Positions 1 to 12,754 of a stretch of DNA of 64,000 bases are shown here, piece after piece (the first letter of the stretch is position 1; every line of letters begins with the position of its first letter). The notes under the pieces were generated by a model, which worked only from the letters and a program-made list of their open reading frames with translations, had not been told where the DNA came from and did not search any database. This DNA is from Synaphobranchus kaupii. Its lineage: Eukaryota > Chordata > Actinopteri > Anguilliformes > Synaphobranchidae. Made by a program: the position numbers and the translations under genes. Location of the stretch: positions 69,931,395-69,995,394 of the forward strand of contig CM056383.1 in NCBI GenBank assembly GCA_029718625.1. The letters run 5' to 3'.

Positions 1-100
1 AAGAGTAGTTTTTTAGTGATCGTTACATCATTCAGCATTAGAATGTTCAGTTAAGAACATTCTAATCACATATTTGTGATCTTAATAAGGGTTAATAATC
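1..100. repeat. Dispersed repeat with perfect 12-bp hairpin (copy A)
   Basis: ATTAGAATGTTC-AGTTAA-GAACATTCTAAT is a perfect 12-bp stem with 6-base loop. The stretch from AAGAGTAG to the GGGTTAA-like end is matched in inverted orientation at 12370-12535. The copy may be cut by the window edge. Confidence 0.7.
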
Positions 101-2869
101 TCCTTATCAAGCGTGTAAACTGTGCTCCTCTTTGTGCTAAAACCTTTTTAAATGCACAGAATCCACAGAACCTTTGTGTTTCCTGCAGGGAGGAAAGATT
201 ACAATCAGCTTTTTTGAATTCTTAATTATTATTTTTATTTTTTTTACAGCTAGCGCAACAATAGAATAGTTTGAATATAATATATTTATAGCCAACATGG
301 AGTGAAGTTTTTCCCACACTTTCTTCCGTTGACAGAAATGTGTGTTTTGTCGTCTAACATGGCGGGCAGTGTGTCGGACTCTTGCAGCCCACTGCAGTGT
401 CCAGAATACTGTTTTTAAATATGGAGGAGGCGTAACAGCGACTCTTGCTTCCTAGTTTGAGACGACGGGGGTCGCTCTGACCCACATTCGGAGACAACAC
501 GGCCCTGGTGGACAGTGGCAGGACCCTGTGAGAACGCAGCAGAGTGGAATTCGCTGTAATGTGCGTAATGTGAAACACATGTGGCCGACGGACGAGCAGG
601 GGAAAGAGCAGGGGAACGAGCCCTACTCTAAACGCCCTTTTGTTTGTTGTCGACGATGGAGCTGGAAAACAGAGCTTTGATTCTTTTTTTTTCTTTTTTT
701 TTAAAGGGGGAGAGAAGTAAATGAAATTACTGGATGAATGTTACCTCAGGACACAAGAGGCAGTTCTCTGTAAGGCTGGTTATGTTGGTGATGATGTCAC
801 CTTGGAATCACATGAGATCACATGACCAAAACGCAACCACACCCCTTGTTCTAGTACCACATATATGGGAATGGTTCTTTGGGATTTAGTTTTTTCCATT
901 TAGTTTTTTACTGGAAAGCCCCTTCCAGCTTGTAGGGTAAACTCCTCCAGGAACAGTGCACTTTGACCTTTGACCTTCAGCCCTATCCTCCGTATACCAG
1001 GGCCACGTTCAATCTGAAAACGGTGTGCACCGTTTTGCTACGGTTTCCAGGTTGAACAACGTTTCCTCGAAACGGTGTGAAACGGTGTGCGACGGGCTTT
1101 GAGGTACGTTTTCTCTCGTTTGGTGGGTGTGTCAGAGGTGTTACCCAATCAGCAGCGATGTGTATATAAACCCCGCCGTATTAAAAAGGCAACGCTTGCG
1201 TAACAAAACAGGGTGTTCAATGCACCACCGTTTCCATTTAAATTAACGTTTTGCTACGTTTTGTCGGGGCTGAACGCAGCCCAGCTGTCTCCCTGGTGCA
1301 ACATGGCAAAAAAACATCCAGTGCTAACCCATTGCGGGCGACTAACCCCCAAACACATTTTTCTTTGTTTCTTAAGTTTTAAACCCCAAATTTACTCTAC
1401 AACGACTGAATATCCGAAGCATGTTGAAAACCCAGCCGTTATAGCTTATCAGCCCTGCTGATGCTTCAATAAGGGAAACACATTTGGTACATTTCTGTGA
1501 GGGGGGGGGGGGGTGCATTGTGATTGGCTAAATCTTGCCAGTAGAGTTTTTAGTCTTGGAACAGAAGTGCGCCTTAGACTTCTTTTGCTGTGGTTTTCAA
1601 AAAGCTGCTGCCGTAGCAACCTGGACTCGTCATGAAAATAGCGGATTCCATTGGAAACAGCATGCACGCACTCTCCAGACCAATTACCCAGGCGATGCTT
1701 CTTGGGGTTGGAATCTCGGGAATGTGGACTCGCTTCCTCATTTGAGACCTCTGGCGAGTGTCACCATGAAAAAAAGAAATCCGTTCCGTTTCACTGTCCC
1801 TGTAATATCTGATATAGCAGGTTTGCATAGTGGAGTGGTGCTCTCTCGGTGTGCTCCTGTGCCTCCTGGCGGGTTTTTGGGGCTGGGAGAGGGGTAGGTC
1901 AGGGGAGCCGTCTAGACAGACCCTGCTGAGGCCTGTAGGGAGGAGGAGGGGGGGGGGGGGGGGGTTTGTGAAGGAATTTAATGAGCCACATTTGTCTTTA
2001 TTCAGACCAGGGGAAAGACCCTTGTTCTGGCCACAGCGTTGCTGTCTGACCCCGTTCTCCACACTAGAGAGCTTAGAAACGGCCGCATACCACGTGGAAA
2101 AATAGCACCCGGTGCCCTGAGCCCTGTCCTCTGAGCCTGTGAGAGACGGGCATTCTTCTCCCCCCCTCCCTCCCTCCGTCCTCCCTCCGTCCTCCCTCCC
2201 TCCCTCCCTCCGTCCCTCCCTCCGTCCGATGATTAAACCGCTGCTGTATGCTTCATTCCTGGGAGTTTCTTTGTAATTTGATCTCTGGATCCCAGTGCAT
2301 TGTGGGGCTTTGCTCTGGGAGTGGGCCCTGTAATTGGTCGAGTCAGACTGTGCTCACGCTCAGTGGCAGGCTCCTGCTTGTTGGGGGGGCTTGGGGGCGT
2401 GAGGGGGGGGGGGCTTGGGGGCGTGAGGGGGGGGCTTGGGGGCGTGAGGGGGGGGGGCATTGTTTGTTGCGTGGAAGGACGTAGCCGCTGTTGCTCCGCG
2501 GTGGTGTCGGCGATCGTTTGAAAAGCAGCGAGACTTTGTGCTGTAACCTCATTAGCGGCGCGGTTCGATCGGTTCGATTGGCGATCAATCCTGTGGCTCC
2601 TCGGGCAAAGCCGTGGTCAGAGAAGCTCATTAGGGCAGGAAGGGAAATCACCCGTCCAATCACAGCGGTGCCTCTAATCACATTCCTCGGCAGCGAGTGA
2701 TGGATGCGGATGTTGCAGAAGTTTTGCTTGGAGATGCGTGCTTTAAATCAATAGTTTTTTTGTGCAAATGTATAAGTAACGTCCCCTTGGACGCAACCAA
2801 TGGTGGAGGCAAGGGTTATTGATATGGTGTACTATATGGGCACACGTACGTACGCACACACACACACCT

Positions 2870-2910
<41 letters not shown>

Positions 2911-4320
2911 TCTGCTGAGCCTTCCCTAAAGTACCCACGCAGAACAGCTGATGTCAGCCGCGCGCGGGAGCACTCCTGCACTCCTGCTGTGTTTATGGAT
3001 GGCGTTTGGGCAGCGGTTATGGAAATGGCGGAGAGGGAAATCGATCAAGCCTTTCGCGGCGGGAGATCCGTTCTCCCAAGCGCCGGTCAGCAGTGGCAAC
3101 ACACGCCTGTGAATACCAAAGTAAGACTAAAGCAGACGCTGTGTTTTTATAAAGCCTCCTCCTCCTCCTCTTCCTCCGCCCCTCGTTCTTTTTGGCCACT
3201 TTGTCTTTATGTAGGCCGTACTGTACTCACTAATTCCATATTTATTTATGAAGAGCTGACCCTGGGGTAGGAATTCTCACAGCAGTTTGCTTTTGCTTGT
3301 GTGACCCCTGGCCCTCTCTCTCCTGGTTCTCACACTTTACTCATATTATATGGACATTATTGATATGATATGGACATTATTGATATGATATATGCGTTAT
3401 TGATATGATGTGATTTGGGCTTGAAAACGATCTGCAGCCCAGTAGCGAAGTCTTTTGAAAGTGTGACTGCCGTCGGTTGAATGTAAGGAAGCTGGGAGGG
3501 TCAAATTCAGAGTGCAGAATGCCTCTTGTTTCTTGTCACTGTCTTTTACTCTTAGACCTCAAGACCTCAAACTCAAATTAATCAAATTAACTGCTCTCAA
3601 TTAGTGCAGTTAATTTAATAATTCCTGCTGCCTGTTCCTGTTTCCGTGGAGATACTATGGGTGTGTGTTGTGGGTGATGGAGTCAGTTGTAGTTGTGTGT
3701 TGTGGGCGATGGAGCCAGTTGTAGTTGTGTGTTGTGGGCGATGGAGCCAGTTGTGGGTGTGTGTTGTGGGTTATCTTCCCGCGGGCATGACAGGCAGAGC
3801 GTTGCTAGGGTGCTTGGTTTGTTGTTGCTAGGGTCGTTATACTGATTCATATGGGGTTGTAAGGTTGTTAGGGTTTTTTTTTCTTTGGCTGTTCGACTAT
3901 ATTTTATCTAGGTGACTTGTGGTAACAGTCCTAACACCCCAGGGAGAGCCTAGAGTAAGATGATGTCATGCTGCTCCACCCCAAACTCTTTGTTTGGTGT
4001 TTTTTTTCTCCCAAGTTCTGAGGTAAAAGGGTCTTCCTCACGCCCCATGGCTGTTCCACACACGGGCAGCCCTGTTAGCTGCCTCCTCCCCCTGTTAGCT
4101 GCATGTTTCTCTCTGTGAAAGCGATCGCAGCGTCAGACACACACCGCCAACCCCCACCCCCACCCCCGCATCCTGAGCCACTGTAAAATGTAGGACGGGA
4201 TGGGAGAGATTAAAAAGTCTGTTTTTAAAGCGGAATCTGCTGCAGAACAACTGTCTTGTAAAATTCTCGTTTTTCTTCAAATCCTAAGAAAATGCAGCGC
4301 AGTGCTGAGTCACAGGCTTA

Positions 4321-4600
4321 CTGTGGGGATAGATAGAGAGATGTTAGGCTGGGCTCTTACTGTAGGCTCTCCCTGTGGTGTTAGGCTGTGGGGATAGATA
4401 GAGAGATGTTAGGCTGGGCTCTTACTGTAGGCTCTCCCTGTGGTGTTAGGCTGTGGGGATAGATAGAGAGATGTTAGGCTGGGCTCTTACTGTAGGCTCT
4501 CCCTGGGGTGTTAGGCTGTGGGGATAGATAGAGAGATGTTAGGCTGGGCTCTTACTGTAGGCTCTCCCTGGGGTGTTAGGCTGTGGGGATAGATAGAAGC
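4321..4600. repeat. Tandem repeat, 65-bp unit, about 4.3 copies
   Basis: Units begin CTGTGGGGATAGATAGAGAG at 4321, 4386, 4451, 4516 and 4581 (partial). Copies differ at a single GTGG/GGGG site. Confidence 0.95.
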
Positions 4601-6061
4601 ACATTTAGGGTGACAAAGCACTGCTTTCTTACAGAACTGCCCACTTGCGCAGTCCAGTTTCCACTTCGCATGAAGATACTTCCTAAGAAACTTAAATCAC
4701 CAAAGAGGTGATTTACAATTAAGATCAAGACTAAAAGACATTTAAAAATGATTAAAACAAACTACCAGATAACAAAGAAGCCTTTTCAGGGGAACTACAG
4801 CTCTGTTTTAATAGCTGCTATTAAAAAAATCCCCCGAGAACATTAAGCAGGAACAACGGCACATTCCCACAGAATGAGTTTTCTTTTGAATTCCTGTTGA
4901 AGGAAAAACCCAAATCCAGGGTTTTCCTCCCGTTCTCCTTAACAAGCAGGGCACTCTGTGAGAGCCGTTTCCCAGCAGTGTGCTGTCCCTGTCCACACAG
5001 GAAGTGCCCTTGTTCACACAGGAAGTGTCCCAGTCCAGACCAGCTCATTCGGATCACCCGTCAGCCCGACTCACAAATGACCTAGCTATTGAGAACGAGG
5101 CACGCTCCCTGGGCAGACTCCTCCCCCTTTAACATTTAAGGAGGAACTTAAATCTTTTTCATACAGGACTAGTGTTCCCATATGTTTTTTTTTGGCTTTG
5201 TTATACCCACCCTCTTGGTGGGTAAAGGTTCCACATTTTTACAACGTCAGGCAGACTTATGCGGCTGTGGGCTTCAAGGCCCCGATAAAGACATGCCTTT
5301 TAAAAACCGTCCTTCAACTCGCATGTAAAGTTTATGATCTTGTGTTCAATGAATCACACGTTTTATGCCTGTATTCAGATGATTTTTTTTTACTTCAGTT
5401 GTTATTTTGGCGTTGGAAAATACTTTGAATGCCATGTTTGAAAAAGTATTATTATTATTTAGTAGTAGTGGTATACTTATGGTTATCACAATATTATTAT
5501 TGAGCAGTGTCAGGTTGTTTTATCAGTGGAAAAAATGAAAAGAGCTTTATAAATTAAATTATTATTTCTTGTCCACATCGTCACCTGAACCTTCCTCCTC
5601 GTTATTAGCACCGTTAAAGAGCGCCGTTAAAGAGCGCCGTCTGGGTGTAGCAGCTTGTCTTTCTAGTGCCAGGATGGAGTGATGTTTGGAAGGTTGCCAC
5701 TTCACTGTTTTGTTCCAGAAACTCAATTTTTTTACCAAGGGAAGTGGACCGAACAAAAGGCAAACATCCTTGCGGCTTTCATCAACAAAATGAAAAACTA
5801 TTTCAAAGAAGAATTTAAAAGAAATAAGCCATTTGACTTGATTAATTCTGCTCCTGTGTGAGTGTGTGTGTGTGTGTTAGTGTGTCATTGTCAGTGTGTG
5901 TTTGGGGTCACTAAAACTGACACTATTCAGAATCTCTCTCTCTGTAGGACCTTTCATATGGACAATTGCCTTTAATTTGCTTTAATTTGCTCGGCCGAAT
6001 GTCTGATTAAAGATATTTAGAGAGAGCAGGAGATGTCAGTCAGCAGGAGGGACAGGGGAGA

Positions 6062-6144
6062 AAGGGAGAGAGACAGCGAGGGGAAAAAAGAATAAGATTT
6101 AAAAACAAAAACAGGGAGAGAGACATTGGAGAAGGAAAGAGAGG

Positions 6145-6204
<60 letters not shown>

Positions 6205-6206
6205 TG
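6062..6206. repeat. GA-rich simple repeat
   Basis: Purine-rich run, mostly (GA)n with AAAGAG interruptions. Confidence 0.9.
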
Positions 6207-6287
6207 CCGAACCTGTCTGCAACATGGTGCAAATTAGAGACAAAACTTGCCGATTGGTCTTCCGGTACCACACCACTGCTGCAGCCA

Positions 6288-7228
6288 TTAACCCCATGCC
6301 TGACCACACCCAACACAGCTTAACCCCATGCCTGACCACACCCAACACAGCTTAACCCCATGCCTGACCACACCCAACACAGCTTAACCCCATGCCTGAC
6401 CCCACCCAACACAGCTTAACCCCATGCCTGACCACACCCAACACAGCTTAACCCCATGCCTGACCACACCCAACACAGCTTAACCCCATGCCTGACCACA
6501 CCCAACACAGCTTAACCCCATGCCTGACCCCACCCAACACAGCTTAACCCCATGCCTGACCACACCCAACACAGCTTAACCCCATGCCTGACCACACCCA
6601 ACACAGCTTAACCCCATGCCTGACCCCACCCAACACAGCTTAACCCCATGCCTGACCCCACCCAACACGGCTTAACCCCATACCTGACCACACCCAACAC
6701 GGCTTAACCCCATGCCTGACCCCACCCAACACAGCTTAACCCCATGCCTGACCCCACCCAACACAGCTTAACCCCATGCCTGACCACACCCAACACGGCT
6801 TAACCCCATGCCTGACCACACCCAACATGGCTTAACCCCATGCCTGACCACACCCAACACAGTTTAACCCCATGCCTGACCACACCCAACATGGCTTAAC
6901 CCCATGCCTGACCACACCCAACACGGCTTAACCCCATGCCTGACCACACCCAACACGGCTTAACCCCATGCCTGACCACACCCAACACGGCTTAACCCCA
7001 TGCCTGACCACACCCAACACAGCTTAACCCCATGCCTGACCACAACCAACACAGCTTAACCCCATGCCTGACCACACCAAACACGGCTTAACCCCATGCC
7101 TGACCACACCAAACACATCTTAACCCCATGCCTGACCACACCCAACACGGCTTAACCCCATGCCTGACCACACCCAACACGGCTCAACCCCATGCCTGAC
7201 CACAACCAACACGGTTTAACCCCATTCC
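6288..7228. repeat. Minisatellite, 32-bp unit, about 29 copies
   Basis: Units read TTAACCCCATGCCTGACCAC followed by ACCCAACACAGC, with variants at AC/CC and AGC/GGC/TGG. Spacing is exactly 32 bp through the array, so reading frames rotate from unit to unit. Confidence 0.97.
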
Positions 7229-7316
7229 TGGGGACATTAGCCGGGTCATTAGCCGTTGTTGTTGTATTGGTTTTGTAGATGGCAGAGGAAGGGAATGATG
7301 GGTATGTTTTGCTGAC

Positions 7317-7512
7317 AGGAGCGAGTGGTGAAGGGTGGAGCGGGAGGAGCGAGTGGTGAAGGGTGGAGCGGGAGGAGCGAGTGGTGAAGGGTGGAGCGGG
7401 AGGAGCGAGTGGTGAAGGGTGGAGCGGGAGGAGCGAGTGGTGAAGGGTGGAGCGGGAGGAGCGAGTGGTGAAGGGTGGAGCGGGAGGAGCGAGTGGTGAA
7501 GGGTGGAGTGGG
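7317..7512. repeat. Minisatellite, 28-bp unit, about 7 copies
   Basis: The purine-rich unit GCGAGTGGTGAAGGGTGGAG plus CGGGAGGA repeats every 28 bp. It is nearly pure, implying recent expansion. ORFs across it are proline/serine repeat artefacts. Confidence 0.96.
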
Positions 7513-7879
7513 AGAGCTGGCAAGCGTGAGCAGCTCTAACATGGCGGCTCTGTTATGTATCAGTCTATTTTGGGGCACTCTGTTTCCCTGGCGACGCTCA
7601 CATCCATTTGTGCCTGGCTCACCTGCGTGGTTTATAAATACACACCTGCACGCTCTTGGGGGGCCTTTGTTTCCCCCGATCCAGGTTGCAGGGAGGGGGG
7701 GGGGGGCTCGAGTCAGTGGAGCGCTGGCTTGTGATTGGCTGAACCTGGTGCTAATTGGAGTTAGCGCTGAAAGATGAATGTAGCCTTGGGTGCTGCTTCT
7801 CTCCTGGGTGCGCGGGGGGGGGTGGGGGTTGGGGGTGGATGGTGGAAGCGTGGAGGAGTGAGACTGAACAACCTTCACG

Positions 7880-8002
7880 TTTCTGTCCTCTCTCACCCTC
7901 TCCTCTCTCCCTCACTCCTTTCCCCCTCTTTCTCCTCGTTTCTCTCCTCCCCTCCCCCTCTTTCCTCTTTCTCCTTTCATGTTCTCATCTGTAGTTCAAG
8001 TG

Positions 8003-8045
<43 letters not shown>

Positions 8046-8172
8046 CTCTCTCTCTCTATCCCTCTCTTTATCCCTCTCTCTCTCTCTCTCTCTATCTCTA
8101 TCTCTCTCTCCATCCCTCTCTATCCCTCTCTCCCTCCCCCTCTCTCTCTCTCTTTCTATCCCTCTCTCTCTG
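7880..8172. repeat. CT-rich simple repeat
   Basis: Long polypyrimidine stretch of (CT)n, CCCTCTC and TATC interruptions. Both strands yield low-complexity ORFs that I reject as genes. Confidence 0.9.
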
Positions 8173-8436
8173 TGCTGTTCTGTCATTTCACAGGAATGTA
8201 GGACTGCATCTGGTCCTGATTAGCGAAGCCTGAGAGAGCTTTGACTTCATTCTGGGGGTGCAGGGGGGTCATTCTCACAGCATGCGCGTGCCACAGGTAC
8301 GCCTCACACGCAGGTCAGCGGGGAGCACTCCGACCCCCCGGGGGTGCTCCTCTAACCCTGAGTTCGGAGCAGAACTGCTCGTTCGCGGAGGGGCCGCGCG
8401 TGAGACCACTTCTCAGACCACGCATTGTGCGCCTGA

Positions 8437-9092
8437 AAGCCAGTCTCCAGTTACGGCACGGTGGCAGGATGTTTGAGGGAACAGTCCCCAGTTACGGCAT
8501 GGTGGCAGGATGTTTGAGGGAACAGTCCCCAGTTACGGCATGGTGGCAGGATGTTTGAGGGAACAGTCCCCAGTTACGGCACGGTGGCGGGATGTTTGAG
8601 GGAACAGTCCCCAGTTACGGCATGGTGGCAGGATGTTTGAGGGAACAGTCCCCAGTTACAGCATGATGGCAGGATATTTGAGGGAACAGTCCCCAGTTAC
8701 GGCACGGTGGTGGGATGTTTGAGGGAACAGTCCCCAGTTACGGCATGGTGGCAGGATGTTTGAGGGAACAGTCCCCAGTTACAGCATGATGGCAGGATAT
8801 TTGAGGGAACAGTCCCCAGTTACGGCACGGTGGTGGGATGTTTGAGGGAACAGTCCCCAGTTACGGCATGGTGGCAGGATGTTTGAGGGAACAGTCCCCA
8901 GTTACGGCACGGTGGTGGGATGTTTGAGGGAACAGTCCCCAGTTACGGCACGGTGGCAGGATGTTTGAGGGAACAGTCCCCAGTTACGGCATGGTGGTGG
9001 GATGTTTGAGGGAACAGTCTCCAGTTACGGCACAGTGCAGGGATGTTTGAGGGAACAGTCCCCAGTTACGGCATGGTGGCAGGATGTTTGAG
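8437..9092. repeat. Minisatellite, 41-bp unit, about 16 copies with higher-order structure
   Basis: Units contain CCCCAGTTACGGCATGGTGG and CAGGATGTTTGAGGGAACAGT. Variants marked by ATGATGG...ATATTTG recur three units apart (about 8657 and 8780), suggesting 123-bp blocks were duplicated. Confidence 0.95.
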
Positions 9093-9149
9093 TACACACG
9101 GGTACGGATGAGGTCAAGGAGCTGCAGTCAGATTGTTGCATATACTATG

Positions 9150-9300
9150 TGTGTGTGTAAAGGTGTGTGTGTGTGTATGGGACAGCCAGACAGCTGTAAG
9201 ATGGATGTGTGTGTATGTGAGTGTGAGTGTGTGTGTGTGTGTGAGTGTGTGTGTGTGTATGGGACAGTCAGACAGCTGTAAGATGGATGTGTGTTTTGGG
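9150..9300. repeat. (GT)n microsatellite with duplicated GGGACAG-CAGACAGCTGTAAG block
   Basis: Two GT-rich stretches are each followed or preceded by GGGACAGYCAGACAGCTGTAA (positions about 9179 and 9261), so a roughly 82-bp segment is duplicated. Confidence 0.75.
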
Positions 9301-10007
9301 ACGGGCCGGGCCCCTGACTCCAGCTGTACAGAGGAATGTAAATGACAGGGAGAGTCTGAGTGGAACTGGGTCAGCTCACAGTGGAGAGAAAGAGAGAGAG
9401 AGGAGGGGGGGAGAGAGAAGAGAGAGAGGGGGGAGAGGGAGAGACACAGAGAGAGGAGGGGGGGCCATTCTGCCACAGCCTGGGGCCACAGGGCCACTGA
9501 CCCCTCAGCCCGCTCCCTCCCCATCGTCCCACGGCCCTCTGGGACCATGATTCTAATGTTTCCAGCGGCCTCGTGGCCCTGTCACACCGGAGCTTGTAGT
9601 GGGGTCAAAGGTCAGAGGTCATGGGGGGCCCTTTTCAGATGGGCTAGTCCATACGGTCTGTTCAAACTACCGCAGCACCGCAGTTGAAATGCACACTGAC
9701 CTCTGTGGTAAAACTGCGGAATTTCAGCGGTCATTTCCTAAGTGGACGCACTTTTCCAGGGTAGTCTTTAAAGTGCTTTGATTTTTCCAGCCCGCCCTCC
9801 CCCCGCTGGGAACGCTGGGAACGTGGTGTTGAATGGGAGCTGAAAGGAATTGTAATTGTGGATTGAGTGATGAGCTGAGCACAGACGGTCCTCTCTGTTC
9901 TCTGTGCTGTATCTGATCTCCTGTAGCACTTAAAGAGGGCCGGTGAACGGGGGGGGGGGCAAGTCCAGGCCGGCCCTTAAAGAGGACAGATGGAGAGGTA
10001 GATAGAT

Positions 10008-10705
10008 AGAGACCTTTATTTAATCAGGGATAAGCCCATTGAGAGCAATCTTTTACAATGGCGCCCTGAGAGTACAACAATGCAACAAGACAACACAACA
10101 ATAAATTAAAATATTACAAAAGTAGTGCAAACAATATGAAAATTATTGAAAATAGTAGATACATTATGAAAAGCAAGTACTAGATTCCAGACAAAACTCA
10201 TTCAAAATAAACCTGAAACACTCAATACTAGTCAGTCTGTCCCATTTGAGGGTGACCTGTAACTGATTCCATTTAAAAGGTGCATAGAAGGCAAAAGCAG
10301 CCTCTCCAGGTTCAGTATTCATACGTGGGTTACAGAGAGTGAATATTCTTGAGAGCGAGTATACTGCGCAATAGATATAAACTCTAAAAGGGAACAAATA
10401 TATAATGGCAACTTATTTATTCCTGCTTTATAAATGAACATAAGGCAGTGGTATTCCCTTATGTCACTAAGAGAGGTCAAGAATAATGTGATTTACCATG
10501 TCAAAAGCTTTGATAAGTCGATAAATAGGGTAAAGAATATATCATTTACCACCTTGTAAGCTGCGGTCAGTACTGTGCCCAGGTGCCCAGGCATAAAACC
10601 AGACTGATATGAGTTCAAAATGCTATTTGTAGATAAATAAGGACAAACTTTTTTATTCACCAGTTTAAAAAAAATTTTGGCTAAGCAAGGAAGTTTAGAG
10701 AGAGT
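10008..10705 (-). mobile_element. LINE remnant with reverse-transcriptase fragment
   Basis: On the minus strand, 10493-10705 reads LAKIFFKLVNKK, then ILNSYQSGFMPGH, then KVVNDI and LFIDLSK, which resembles the N-terminal finger region of a non-LTR retrotransposon reverse transcriptase (usual forms QSGFRPGH and FIDLSKAFD). It stops soon after FIDLSK. The stretch 10008-10490 begins with a CCTTTATTTAATCAGG motif seen at many fish retroelement ends. It is a dead fragment. Confidence 0.6.
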
Positions 10706-10707
10706 GA

Positions 10708-10740
<33 letters not shown>

Positions 10741-10748
10741 GCGCACAC
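10708..10748. repeat. (AC)n microsatellite
   Basis: About 18 AC repeats followed by GCGCGC, an alternating purine-pyrimidine run. Confidence 0.95.
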
Positions 10749-11238
10749 AGAGGTTGAGCTGCAGTAGATGTTCTGTGTTTGGGGCCTCCTGTTAGAGGGG
10801 AATGAAATGCAGACTTCAGTCGAGACAGGAAACGCTTTTCTAACTCAGTGACTCATGGGCTGGGCTTCCTGCCAGGAGCGGCTGGGGGCGGGGTCAGAGA
10901 GGCTGGGGGCGGGGTCAGAGAGGCTGGGGGCGGGGTCAGAGCCTCCATGGGAACCATGAAAGAAAAACACAGCTTCAGGGTCCAGATGTGGGGACGCTGT
11001 TAGGGGAACACACACACAGTATAAACAGCACAAACACACACTGCCAAGGCACAGTTAAAACATTTAAAACTTTATTTAAAACCACGGACATAAGCAGGTG
11101 TCCGTTTTCCGTTTCCCCGACAGAAGATGGAGGATTCGGGTGGAAGGGCAGAGAAGGGGATCGAGAGGAAAGATGCTTTATCTGTAGCTAGTCCCTGTGA
11201 CTCTCTGACAGAGGGAATTAGATTTAGGTCAGCTTAGA

Positions 11239-11241
<3 letters not shown>

Positions 11242-11328
<87 letters not shown>

Positions 11329-11410
11329 GCACGCGTTTGCCAGTGTTTAAGCTTATGTGTGCATGGGTGTGAGTATGTGTACGTGTGCGTGTGCGTGTGC
11401 GTGTATGTGG
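11242..11410. repeat. (GT)n microsatellite
   Basis: About 40 uninterrupted GT units, then interrupted GT/GC repeats to about 11410. Confidence 0.97.
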
Positions 11411-11536
11411 TGACCTTAGCCTGACTTTAACAGAACAATGCATCCTTTTTCTGGAGTTTCCTCTTTAGCCCCTCCTCTGTCTGAGTGACAGTACACTTCC
11501 ACCAATCCCAGGGTTGGAAGGACAGAAAAAGACAGG

Positions 11537-11844
11537 CGGTGCGTCCCAATATTCTTCACTCCCCACCTCCCTTCCTCCACTCCCCCACTACCACTCCTCA
11601 CCTACCCGGAAGTATGCAAAACTGTCTCAACGTTTCGAGTACAAGTATTTACATGTACAGTATACAATGTACCTGATATTGCGGTTTGCGTCGAGACATT
11701 AATCAATATGTAACCATTAATACGTAATTAAGATGTAATCAGCAACATTAGATTAAAACACAAAGATCCGTTTCCGGGGCAAGGGGGAGAGGAGGTGGGA
11801 GTGGAGGAAGGGAGTGTGCATTTTTTGAGTATTGGGACGCACCC
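11537..11844. mobile_element. MITE with about 45-bp terminal inverted repeats
   Basis: The left end GGTGCGTCCCAATATTC and following CT-rich DNA are matched in reverse at the right end (GAGTATTGGGACGCACCC). No transposase is inside. Family not assigned; the target site duplication is unclear. Confidence 0.75.
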
Positions 11845-12195
11845 AGGGGCCGTGACTGAATATGATCTCTTCACCCCTTTGAGGCGCATACTTGAGTCAA
11901 CTTCGTCAAAACGCTTTTGAGCGGGCAACTTTTTCTCACAAATGGGGGCACTTAAAATCCCAGAATGAAGCCCTTATTTCCAGGGTTTTGTTGAGGGGAT
12001 TCAGAAGCACACTCATCCACAGAACTGTGCACTCGTACGACAATTTCAGGAAGTAAATTTCAGAAGTAAAAACTACAACTTGTAGTACAAGACATAGACT
12101 GTATATGCATGTCTATGGTACAAGAGCGGGACATATATTACAAACTACTTACCCCCCGTTTTTGCCTCACACTGCAGTGTCCTTTGATTGTGTGC

Positions 12196-12258
12196 TGCCC
12201 GCTGGAACAAAATATTGGGGAGGACTTTTACTTTGTGAACCTGGATTTGTACACCTCT
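12196..12258. mobile_element. Right-end fragment of the 51691-type hAT-like MITE
   Basis: GGAACAAAATATTGGGGAGG, ACTTTTACTTTGTGAACCTG and the end TACACCTCTG match the right half of the intact element at 51691-51884. No left half is visible. Confidence 0.7.
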
Positions 12259-12369
12259 GGGCTTAGCCAATCCCTGTGAGGTTAGCGCCATGGAAACATA
12301 GCCACTGATGAGAGAGCTGTCTAAAAACAGTCCACCATTCAAATCTAATGAGTATGGGGCCACGCCCCC

Positions 12370-12535
12370 TTAACCCTGTAAGGTGTAAGATCACCAGTAT
12401 GTGATTAGAATGTTCTTAACTGAACATTCTAATGCTGAGGTAACAATCACTACTGCTAATTGAAAACAATGGAGTTCTAGAACACTGACTTAGAATTTAG
12501 AAAAAACATTCCAAAAAACCTACTCTTCAAAGGGT
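12370..12535. repeat. Dispersed repeat with perfect 12-bp hairpin (copy B, inverted)
   Basis: This copy carries the same hairpin as positions 1-100, in opposite orientation, bounded by AACCCTGTAAGG on one side and CTACTCTTCAAAGGGTTAA on the other. It is probably a short non-autonomous element of unknown family. Confidence 0.65.
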
Positions 12536-12754
12536 TAACTTTGACATTTCTGGATAGGAGGCCATGTCATTATTCCATGTAAAAGTAGCAGCTAAAATCA
12601 CTGTCATCCCATTGGAGAGGCTGTCCTGTTGTCTGGGCAACGGCGGATCCCGCAGAGCTTGTGTACCCATTTGTTATTTTGACAATGAAAAAGGCGCCTT
12701 TTTCACAGCCTGGTCAAAGCCGTTTTCTCTGTACCTGTCCGGATCTATACCTGC

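Noticed and set aside
1830..2105. Signal-peptide-like reading (EWCSLGVLLCLLAGFWGW) on the + strand
   Set aside because: The frame begins at GTG, not ATG, with a TAG stop just upstream and no splice logic linking it to an ATG or to FSTL1.
5562..5861. Overlapping ORFs of about 60 codons on both strands (for example one reading KWTEQKANILAAFINKMK)
   Set aside because: They looked protein-like at first, but I recognise no family, and there is no flanking splice site or conserved motif.
6288..7228. Regular 32-bp repeats considered as a CRISPR-like array
   Set aside because: There are no unique spacers, it is a head-to-tail minisatellite, and the genome is vertebrate.
7541..7690. ATG-led hydrophobic ORF (MAALLCISLFWGTLF) considered as the FSTL1 signal-peptide exon
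   Set aside because: It lacks the short leader-plus-acidic ending expected before EVKSKSK, the possible donor CAG|GTTGCA is poor, and the leader is followed by a long unrelated stretch.
7152..7896. Proline/serine-rich minus-strand ORFs
   Set aside because: They are translations of the 28-bp purine-rich array and neighbouring 32-bp array.
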